Assembly (NCBI GenBank): GCA_016868955.1 | Contig: VGFF01000117.1 | Coordinates: forward strand, 1-6,252 | From: Armatimonadota bacterium | Lineage (GTDB): Bacteria > Sysuimicrobiota > Sysuimicrobiia > Sysuimicrobiales > VGFF01 | Direction: 5' to 3' | Length of the DNA: 6,252 nucleotides | Part shown: piece by piece, positions 1 through 5,022 of the stretch | Position numbering within the stretch: position 1 is the stretch's first letter | How the letters are laid out: each line of letters opens with the position of its first letter | Notes under the pieces: generated by a model | What the model was told of the DNA's origin: nothing | Seen by the model: the letters and a program-made list of their open reading frames with translations, nothing else | Database searches by the model: none | Made by a program: the position numbers and the translations under genes

Positions 1-783
1 GTAGCGGCGGAAACAGAGAAACAGCACGACGGGCGGGAGCGTGGCGATCACGGCACCGGCCATGAGCGCGCCCCAGTCGCGCCCGTGGAACCCCTGGAAG
101 AAGATCAGCGCGACCGGCAGGGTCCGTATGTCGGGCGAGTCGATCATCGTCGTCGACGTGATGTAGTCGTTCCACGCGTAGAGGAACCCGAACGCCGACG
201 CCGCGATCAAGGCCGGCTTGGCGCCGGGCAGGACCACGCGCCACGCCGCCTCGAAGCGCGTGTAGCCGTCGACGGCGGCCGCGTGCTCCAGCTCGATGGG
301 AACCGAGGCGAAATGCGCGCGCGTCATCCATACCGCGAAGGGGACGATGTGCGCGGCATAGAGGATCGGCAGCGCGACGGGCGTGTTGAAGAGCCCGATC
401 TGGACGAACAGCACCTGCGTGGGCAGCAGCAGCGCGTAGCCGGGGATCGCCATCGACGCCATGAACAGCAGCAGCATCGCGCTTTTCGCGCGGAACTCGA
501 ACCGGACGAAGGCGTAGCCGGCAAGCGTGCCGAGCACCACGGCCGACGAGACGGCCGCGAAGGTGTAGAGGGCGCTGTTCAGGAAGTTCCAGTGCACGCC
601 TTCGTGGAAGAGGCGCGCGTAGTGGTCGAACGTCACCGTCGTCGGGATCAGCGACGGCGGAACCAAGAAGATCTCGTTGTTGCGCTTCAACGATGTCGAG
701 ACCGCCCATGCGATCGGGCCGATGGCGACGATCGCGGCCGCAAGCGCGGCCAGCGCGGTCAGGATGCGGGCGGCGATCTTCAC
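1..783 (-). CDS. ABC transporter inner-membrane permease, MalG-type (CUT1 family), cut at its C-terminus
   Basis: Second permease of a CUT1-type carbohydrate importer; it would pair with the upstream permease in the inner membrane and dock the ATPase. The 261 visible codons read without a stop to the window edge. Hydrophobic segments lie near residues 8-30, 70-92, 103-125, 132-155, 190-210 and 240-257, matching six spans. The cytoplasmic EAA loop is at residues 166-190 (EHAAAVDG, then a conserved LP), the ATPase contact typical of MalG relatives. Family length is about 275-290 residues, so only roughly 10-25 residues are missing. The start is GTG at 783-781, with an AAGG element about 10 bases upstream and 4 bases after the preceding stop. 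The ATG at 791-789 is not the start, because it reads only Met-Thr-Pro-stop. The start gives a short N-terminus leading directly into the first membrane segment. Family assignment is secure; the substrate is unknown. Confidence 0.93.
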   Translation of the reverse strand, partial: MKIAARILTALAALAAAIVAIGPIAWAVSTSLKRNNEIFLVPPSLIPTTVTFDHYARLFHEGVHWNFLNSALYTFAAVSSAVVLGTLAGYAFVRFEFRAKSAMLLLFMASMAIPGYALLLPTQVLFVQIGLFNTPVALPILYAAHIVPFAVWMTRAHFASVPIELEHAAAVDGYTRFEAAWRVVLPGAKPALIAASAFGFLYAWNDYITSTTMIDSPDIRTLPVALIFFQGFHGRDWGALMAGAVIATLPPVVLFLCFRRY

Positions 784-787
784 GGCG

Positions 788-1702
788 TCATTTCCTTCCG
801 CCGCCCAGCAGCCGGACATACCCGACGATCAGCAGCAGGTTGATCAGGAACATGACGATCGCGATGGCGTTGCCGCGCCCCTGGTTGAGTTCGACGAAGC
901 CGACCTCGAACAGCAGGTAGCCCAGCGTGGTCGTCGAATGGATCGGTCCGCCAGACGTCAGGCCGATGATGATCTGGACCTCGTTGAAATAGCTGATGGT
1001 CAGGACGGAGAGGACGATCAGCAAGGACGGCGCGATCAGCGGCATCGTGATCCGGCGGAACCGCTCGAGCGCGGTCAGGCCGTCGACCGAAGCGGCGCGG
1101 TAGAGGTCGGCCGGGATCTGCCCGAGCCCGGCGGTCAGGATGATCGCGGCGAACGCGAATGTCCGCCACACGCCGACCGCGATGACGGTCGGCATCGCGT
1201 AGTCGGGATTGGACATCAGGTTGATCGGCGGGATGCCGAACACGGCGAGGATGCTCGCCAGCAGGCCGCCCGGCGACGGCAGCAGGATCCATTTCCACAG
1301 CAGCGCCACGACGATGGGGCTCATCGCCCAGGGGATCAGCAGCACCGTCAGAAGGACCCGGCCCCAGGCGCCGAGCTTCCGGATGCCGATCGCCGCGAGC
1401 ATCGCCAGCGGTACTGCCAGTGCGAGCGAACCGAACGTGAAGACGAGCGACCGGCGGATCGCCTGCCAGGTCGACGGGTCGGCGAAGAGTTGGGCGTAGT
1501 TGCGCAAGCCCACGAACCCGTCGTCGCCGAAAAAGAAGATCGCACGAAGGCTCGAATAGAAGCCGAAAAACGCCGGCAGGACGTTGACCGCGACGACGAC
1601 GGCCAAGGCCGGCACGACGAGCGCCAGCCCCGTCCGTCTTGTCGCCGCGGCGGGGTCCGCAGACCCCGCCGCATTCCGTTGACGCGTCGTCGCGACGTTC
1701 AC
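788..1702 (-). CDS. ABC transporter inner-membrane permease, MalF-type (CUT1 family)
   Basis: First permease of the importer, 304 residues, a usual length for sugar permeases without the long extra MalF domain. A polar, Arg-rich N-terminus (residues 1-25) is followed by a membrane segment at about 26-50, and further segments near 88-107, 116-140, 170-192, 222-245 and 277-298. The EAA loop is at residues 199-224 (LYRAASVDG, then MPLIAP). The start is taken as GTG at 1702-1700, whose last two bases are the first two of the binding-protein TGA stop (1701-1699). A GTG one codon upstream (1705) is an equal alternative. An AAGG lies about 9 bases before the 1705 codon. The overlap implies translational coupling to the binding protein. 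The reading frame stays open upstream to 2092, but that part lies antiparallel to nothing and overlaps the binding protein in another frame, so it is not coding. Codons 11-19 form a perfect stem-loop, listed separately. Confidence 0.95.
   Translation of the reverse strand: MNVATTRQRNAAGSADPAAATRRTGLALVVPALAVVVAVNVLPAFFGFYSSLRAIFFFGDDGFVGLRNYAQLFADPSTWQAIRRSLVFTFGSLALAVPLAMLAAIGIRKLGAWGRVLLTVLLIPWAMSPIVVALLWKWILLPSPGGLLASILAVFGIPPINLMSNPDYAMPTVIAVGVWRTFAFAAIILTAGLGQIPADLYRAASVDGLTALERFRRITMPLIAPSLLIVLSVLTISYFNEVQIIIGLTSGGPIHSTTTLGYLLFEVGFVELNQGRGNAIAIVMFLINLLLIVGYVRLLGGGRK
1647..1672 (-). repeat. Perfect 11-bp stem-loop at the binding-protein/permease junction
   Basis: The arms at 1647-1657 (GCGGCGGGGTC) and 1662-1672 (GACCCCGCCGC) are exact reverse complements with a 4-base loop. 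Ten of the eleven pairs are G-C. In the leftward mRNA the hairpin begins about 27 bases after the binding-protein stop and lies within permease codons 11-19, in the poorly conserved N-terminus. No U-run follows, so it is not an ordinary intrinsic terminator. Stem-loops after a binding-protein gene are known in other transporter operons to protect the upstream mRNA and lower permease output; that role here is inference. Confidence 0.75.
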
Positions 1703-3003
1703 CACCCGAGCGTTGCCTTCGCCTCGGTGAGGATCGTCCGGCTCGGCGCGTCGGTCCCGATGAGCTTCTGCAGCGCGGTGTTCAGGACGGTGAAGATCCG
1801 CGTGATGTCCGGGATGCGTTGCGGGAACACGAAGGCACCCTGCCCGGCAAGCAGCTTCTGGTACTCGTTCGCGACCTCGGCCGCAGGCTGCGAGAAGAAC
1901 GGATCGGACAGCACCGAACGCCGGTCTGGCACCAGTCCGGCGTCCTTGGCCCAGCGCAGCGACGCTTCTCGCGAATACAGGGCCTCGAGGAACGCCACGG
2001 CCGTCACCTTGTTCTGCGTCTGGGGCGACAGGCCGACGGTCCAGTAGGGGCCCAGCAGCACGGCCGGCGGCCGTCCGCCGAAGGACGGCCATGCGGAAAC
2101 CGCGAGTTCGCGGCCGTCGTAGCCGGACGCGATCTGCTGGTACTGCTGGAAGCGCGCGGAGAAGGCCTGCGCCATCGCGAACCTGCCCGCGGCAAACTGG
2201 TCCTGGATGTCGTCGCCCATCGCGTTCAGCAGCGTGTTCGAGACCGCCTTGCGCGCCACGAGTTGGCGCACGACTTCCGCCGTCTCGAGCGCCTGGGCGC
2301 CCGTCAGGTCCATCCTTCCGGTCGCGGGGTCGAAGATCTGCGGACCGAAGCCCGACATGATGTTAATGAACGCCGAGACGCTGTTGTCCGACGTCGGCAG
2401 GCCGAAGCCGAAGCGCGGCCCCTTCGTCAGGTTCGCCGCGACGTCGGTGAAGCGCGCCCAGTCCAGCGGCGGTGCGGTCAGCCCGACTTCGCGCAACGCG
2501 TCCTTGCGGTAAAAGATGATCTGCGCCGGGGTCGGCCAGAGCGGCAACGATATCCGCTTGCCCGCGAACACCGACTTCTGGGCGAACACGTCGAACATGT
2601 CGGGGAGCGCGTCGCGGCGGAATTCGGGCGTCAACGCCTCGTTGAGGTCGGCAAGGGCGTTCCGGTCGACGACGAGGCTGAGGAACGTGTCGCGCAGCCA
2701 GATGAGGTCGGGCGCGCGACGCTGGGCGATCGCGGCGACATAGCGCGTCTCGAGTTCCTGGAAGGGCTGGGATTCGACGACGACGGTCGTGCCCGGATGC
2801 TTCGCCTGGAACTCGTCGATGATGGCGCGAAGCACGCGCTCGCGCGGCGAGGTACCGGACGCGCTCATGAAGGTCCAGACCCGGATCTGGCCCGACGGCG
2901 TCTGGCCAAGGGCTGCCTTGTTGATGAAGGGTGCAGCCAGTCCGAACCCTGCCGCACAGGCAAGCACGCGCCGGCGCGTCAGATCCATCTTGAATTCCGT
3001 CAT
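1699..3003 (-). CDS. Extracellular solute-binding protein of a carbohydrate ABC importer (family 1), Tat-type signal
   Basis: Periplasmic substrate receptor of the importer, 434 residues. The N-terminus has three arginines (R10-R12, TRRRVL) followed by a moderately hydrophobic stretch to about residue 32, which resembles a twin-arginine signal; the likely cleavage is near ALG-Q (residues 32-34). The mature part starts with the typical strand IRVWTF (40-45). It continues with the family-1 binding-protein pattern: FQAKHPGTTVVVE near 65-77, an AGRFAM motif at 272-277, and a C-terminal helix-rich tail (LNTALQKLIG near 407-416) common in sugar-binding proteins. The start is ATG at 3003-3001, fixed by a perfect AGGAGG 7 bases upstream. 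An ATG at 3008 reads only Met-Arg-stop. The gene follows the regulator by 41 bases and overlaps the permease start. The ligand cannot be read from sequence; family 1 members bind sugars, polyols, glycerol phosphate and similar compounds. Confidence 0.95.
   Translation of the reverse strand: MTEFKMDLTRRRVLACAAGFGLAAPFINKAALGQTPSGQIRVWTFMSASGTSPRERVLRAIIDEFQAKHPGTTVVVESQPFQELETRYVAAIAQRRAPDLIWLRDTFLSLVVDRNALADLNEALTPEFRRDALPDMFDVFAQKSVFAGKRISLPLWPTPAQIIFYRKDALREVGLTAPPLDWARFTDVAANLTKGPRFGFGLPTSDNSVSAFINIMSGFGPQIFDPATGRMDLTGAQALETAEVVRQLVARKAVSNTLLNAMGDDIQDQFAAGRFAMAQAFSARFQQYQQIASGYDGRELAVSAWPSFGGRPPAVLLGPYWTVGLSPQTQNKVTAVAFLEALYSREASLRWAKDAGLVPDRRSVLSDPFFSQPAAEVANEYQKLLAGQGAFVFPQRIPDITRIFTVLNTALQKLIGTDAPSRTILTEAKATLGW
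2069..2090 (-). repeat. 8-bp inverted repeat inside the binding-protein gene
   Basis: GGCCGTCC (2069-2076) and GGACGGCC (2083-2090) are exact reverse complements around a 6-base spacer. The spacer reads UUCGGC in the leftward mRNA. The element covers codons for residues 305-312 (WPSFGGRP). It may be a codon-driven coincidence in GC-rich DNA, and no U-run follows it. Confidence 0.5.
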
Positions 3004-3010
3004 CGCATTT

Positions 3011-3016
3011 CCTCCT
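3011..3016 (-). promoter_or_regulatory. Strong Shine-Dalgarno site (AGGAGG) for the binding-protein gene
   Basis: AGGAGG on the minus strand sits 7 bases before the ATG at 3003, an ideal distance. It is the strongest ribosome site in the window. It fits the need for more binding protein than permease, and it decides the start against the ATG at 3008, which is only 2 bases away and hits a stop after one further codon. Confidence 0.9.
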
Positions 3017-3044
3017 GTTTTTCGGATTTGGGCGTTTTGTCCGG

Positions 3045-3755
3045 TCAGGACCCGGCGGCGTTCAACAACCGCGCCCTGCCGTTGAGCAGGTGGCGGCGGA
3101 CCGCGGAACGGGCCCGTTCCGGATTTCGTTCGGCGATCGCGTCGACGATCTCGCCGTGTTCGATGTCGATGATCTCGCGCCGCTCGGCGGACGACATGAC
3201 CCCTTTGACCTGCCCGACATGCGCCCATTCGATGACGTGGTTCGCGAGCGCCGCGATCGCGTCTTCGAGTTTCCGGTTTCGGGTCGCGGTCGCGATGGCG
3301 CGATGGAACGCCGCGTCTTCCCGGCTTGCGGGGCCGACCGCCAGCCGCTTCATCAGCAGCTCCTGGGCCGCACGCATCCGTGCGATGTCTTCGTCGGTCG
3401 CCCGCTCCGCGGCCAGCGACGCGACTTCGCTTTCCAGCGCGAGACGGAACTCGTGCCATTCGATCAGTTCGGGGACTGATGTGATCGTCGAAAGCCGGAC
3501 CAGTTCCGCCGGGCGGCCTTGCGTCAGGAACGAGCCCGCCCCGCGACGCGAATTGACCCGGCCTTCGGCACGCAGGCGCGCCAGCGCTTCGCGCACGCTT
3601 GCGCGCGAAAGTCCGAGTCGCGCCTCGAGTTCCGCCTCCGAAGGCAGCCGTGCACCGGCCGCAAGACGCCCGCTTTCGATGAATTCGAGAACGTACCGAT
3701 ACGCCTGCTCGGCGCGGCTGAAACGTTCGTTCGAGGCGGTTGACACCGGCTTCAT
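3045..3755 (-). CDS. GntR-family transcriptional regulator, FadR subfamily with FCD ligand domain
   Basis: Probable local repressor, 236 residues. The N-terminal winged helix-turn-helix spans about residues 12-80, with the GntR signature LPSEAELEARLGLSRASVRE (37-56) and the wing region RRGAGSFL (70-77). The helical FCD ligand domain covers about 95-230. Its usual metal-binding set is present: D147 and H151 (EDAAFHRAI), H200 (IEHGEIVDAI) and H222 (VRRHLL). Family knowledge: FCD domains bind a divalent metal and commonly sense small carboxylates such as sugar acids or their breakdown products. The gene is first in the importer operon and divergent from the catabolic genes, the standard place for a regulator of both. 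The ATG at 3755 has no Shine-Dalgarno sequence and the predicted transcript would begin only a few bases before it. GTG at codon 4 is a weaker alternative start. The named ligand is unknown. Confidence 0.95.
   Translation of the reverse strand: MKPVSTASNERFSRAEQAYRYVLEFIESGRLAAGARLPSEAELEARLGLSRASVREALARLRAEGRVNSRRGAGSFLTQGRPAELVRLSTITSVPELIEWHEFRLALESEVASLAAERATDEDIARMRAAQELLMKRLAVGPASREDAAFHRAIATATRNRKLEDAIAALANHVIEWAHVGQVKGVMSSAERREIIDIEHGEIVDAIAERNPERARSAVRRHLLNGRARLLNAAGS
3104..3121. repeat. 18-bp perfect palindrome near the 3' end of the regulator gene
   Basis: CGGAACGGGCCCGTTCCG is fully self-complementary with no spacer. It lies in the codons for residues 212-217 of the regulator (PERARS), about 100 bases before the binding-protein start in the direction of transcription. 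It does not resemble the TGTCAGACA site in the divergent region. It could be a protein-binding site or chance arising from the codons of a conserved helix. Confidence 0.6.
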
Positions 3756-3769
3756 GGTCGGACTACTAT
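3740..3769 (+). promoter_or_regulatory. Candidate sigma-70-type promoter for the enolase-superfamily/GMC unit
   Basis: A perfect TTGACA (-35) lies at 3740-3745, inside the first codons of the divergent regulator gene. An 18-base spacer leads to TACTAT (-10, 4 of 6 consensus) at 3764-3769. Transcription would start near 3776, leaving a leader of about 48 bases before the ATG at 3824. The start would fall on the TGTCAGACA site. This is a prediction from motif match and spacing only. Confidence 0.45.
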
Positions 3770-3793
3770 TTTAGTTGTCAGACAGGTTGTCAA
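3765..3793 (-). promoter_or_regulatory. Candidate sigma-70-type promoter for the regulator/importer operon
   Basis: On the minus strand a perfect TTGACA (-35) lies at 3793-3788, followed by an optimal 17-base spacer and AATAGT (-10, 4 of 6 consensus) at 3770-3765. Transcription would start near 3759-3757, only two to four bases before the regulator ATG. The spacer contains the TGTCAGACA operator-like element, so a bound repressor would block this promoter. Its -10 shares five bases with the -10 of the opposite promoter. Confidence 0.5.
3774..3793. promoter_or_regulatory. Operator-like site for the GntR/FCD regulator
   Basis: TGTCAGACA at 3776-3784 is a palindrome with arms TGTC/GACA about a central A. 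It matches the GT-N-AC-style half-sites recognised by many FadR-subfamily GntR proteins. The seven bases GTTGTCA occur twice, at 3774-3780 and 3786-3792, so a second half-site lies 12 bases (about one helix turn) along. The site sits in the only intergenic region between the regulator and the divergent enzymes. Assignment to this regulator is inference from position and motif class. Confidence 0.55.
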
Positions 3794-3810
3794 GGCAGAA
3801 ATTCAGGCGA

Positions 3811-3820
3811 GCGATATCGC
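3811..3820. repeat. 10-bp palindrome just before the enolase-superfamily start
   Basis: GCGATATCGC is fully self-complementary and ends 3 bases before the ATG at 3824. It occupies the space where a ribosome site would be expected; the nearest purine-rich match (AGGCGAG, 3805-3811) is 12 bases from the start. It could be an extra regulator site within the leader, or chance. Confidence 0.4.
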
Positions 3821-3823
3821 GAC

Positions 3824-5017
3824 ATGGCATCAACCACGACCGGGGCAGGCGATCGGATCGACCAGGTCGACCTCCATGAGTTCAAGTACTCGATCGACAA
3901 TATTGGTACGGATGCAAGCGGGAACCGCGCGGTCGCCCGCGGGTCCGTGACCGAATTCAAGGCATTCGCGCTCGTGATCACGACCCGCGACGGCGCCCGC
4001 GGCGAATATGTCAGCGTCCATAGCGGGAAAAGCGGGGTGCTTGTCAGTCAGGTTCGCGGTCTGGCGCCGCTGGTCGTCGGGGCCGATCCCGAGGCGCGCG
4101 AGGCGATCTTCAACAAGCTGAAGCGCGCGCACCGGCACTTCATGGCCGTCGGGCATTCGGCGATCGACATCGCGCTGTGGGACATGGCCGGCAAATCCGC
4201 CAAGCGGCCGGTCTGGCGCCTGCTCGGCGGCTATCGCGACCGGCTGCCGACCTATGCCAGCACCCTCAACGGCGGGCGCCAGGGCATCCTCGACAGCAAG
4301 GAAGCTTATGCCGACTACGCGCGCCAATGCGCCGAGCTCGGCTACAAGGGATTCAAGATCCACGGCTGGGGCGAAGGCGACCGGAAGGAGGAAGCCGGCA
4401 ACATCCTCCATGTCGCGAAGTCGCTCGGCACCCGGATGGAACTCATGTACGACGCGGCGAGCGAGCTGCGCACGTTCGCCGACGCGATCTATGTCGGCAA
4501 GGCGTGCGACGAGGCGGGCTACTACTGGTACGAAGATCCGTTCATGGACGCGGGCTGGTCGCCCCACGCCGCGCGGCAGCTCAAGACGCACGTCAAGACG
4601 CCGTTGCTGCTGACCGAGCACGTGCGCGGCCTCGAGACGAAAGTCCCCTGGCTCGTCGCGGGTGCGACCGACTTCGTGCGGACCGATCCCGATTACGACA
4701 TGGGGATCACGGGTGCCATGAAGACCGCCCATCTCGCCGAAGCCTTCGGCCTCGACTGCGAAGTCCATGCCGCCGGCCCCGCGCAGCGCCATTGCATGGC
4801 CGCGATGCGGAACACGAACTGGTACGAGCTTTCGCTCGTGGCGCCGGGCGTACGCAATCCGGTCCCGCCGGTCTTCGGGTCGGGCTACAGCGACGAACTC
4901 GAGGCGGTCGGCCCCGACGGTTGTTTCCCCGTGCCCGTAGGTCCCGGTCTCGGCGTCGAATACGACTGGGATTACATCAACAAGAACCGCGTCTCGCTCC
5001 AGACCTTCCGGCGCTGA
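3824..5017 (+). CDS. Enolase-superfamily enzyme, mandelate racemase subgroup (probable acid-sugar dehydratase or related)
   Basis: Cytoplasmic Mg-dependent enzyme of 397 residues, normal for the family. An N-terminal capping domain (about 11-140) precedes a TIM-type barrel. Metal ligands are D210 (LMYDAAS), E237 (WYEDPF) and E265 (LLTEHV). The His-Asp dyad is H315 (EVHAAG) with D288 (RTDPD), and E335 (WYEL) fits the final Glu electrophile. Spacings 210-237-265-288-315-335 track those of mandelate racemase (195-221-247-270-297-317). At the KxK position the sequence is K178-I-H180, so the second Lys is His. Family knowledge: the enzyme abstracts the proton next to a carboxylate; many relatives dehydrate sugar acids. 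ATG 3824 is the chosen start despite a weak ribosome site. The open frame reaches back to a TTG at 3740, but that would overlap the promoter region. It is the first gene of a two-gene unit with the GMC enzyme, divergent from regulator and importer. The exact substrate is unknown; racemase or cycloisomerase activity is possible. Confidence 0.93.
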   Translation: MASTTTGAGDRIDQVDLHEFKYSIDNIGTDASGNRAVARGSVTEFKAFALVITTRDGARGEYVSVHSGKSGVLVSQVRGLAPLVVGADPEAREAIFNKLKRAHRHFMAVGHSAIDIALWDMAGKSAKRPVWRLLGGYRDRLPTYASTLNGGRQGILDSKEAYADYARQCAELGYKGFKIHGWGEGDRKEEAGNILHVAKSLGTRMELMYDAASELRTFADAIYVGKACDEAGYYWYEDPFMDAGWSPHAARQLKTHVKTPLLLTEHVRGLETKVPWLVAGATDFVRTDPDYDMGITGAMKTAHLAEAFGLDCEVHAAGPAQRHCMAAMRNTNWYELSLVAPGVRNPVPPVFGSGYSDELEAVGPDGCFPVPVGPGLGVEYDWDYINKNRVSLQTFRR

Positions 5018-5022
5018 ATGCC

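Noticed and set aside
677..2047. 456-codon plus-strand open frame
   Set aside because: It lies opposite the permease and binding-protein genes and has low-complexity Arg/Asp/Gln composition, so it is a shadow frame.
1703..2092. N-terminal extension of the MalF-type permease to a start at 2092
   Set aside because: The extension overlaps the binding-protein coding sequence in another frame and has no family match; the GTG at 1702 gives the normal family length.
2956..2976. Lipoprotein cleavage site (VLAC) in the binding-protein N-terminus
   Set aside because: The Cys is at residue 15, directly after the arginines with no hydrophobic core before it, so it cannot be a normal lipobox.
3039..3051. 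Small hairpin (GTCC/GGAC) between the regulator and binding-protein genes as a terminator
   Set aside because: The stem is only 4 bp and is not followed by a U-run on the minus strand, so read-through of one operon is more likely.
3004..3459. N-terminal extension of the binding protein upstream of 3003
   Set aside because: It would run through the regulator gene in another frame; the AGGAGG and export signal fix the start at 3003.
1639..3774. 711-codon open frame on the plus strand across the binding-protein and regulator genes
   Set aside because: It is the antisense shadow of GC-rich genes: rich in Arg/Ala/Asp/Gln without any recognisable domain, while the opposite strand encodes two clear families.
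3740..3823. Upstream TTG start for the enolase-superfamily gene
   Set aside because: The added 28 residues would overlap the regulator start and the promoter/operator region and do not look like the family's N-terminus.
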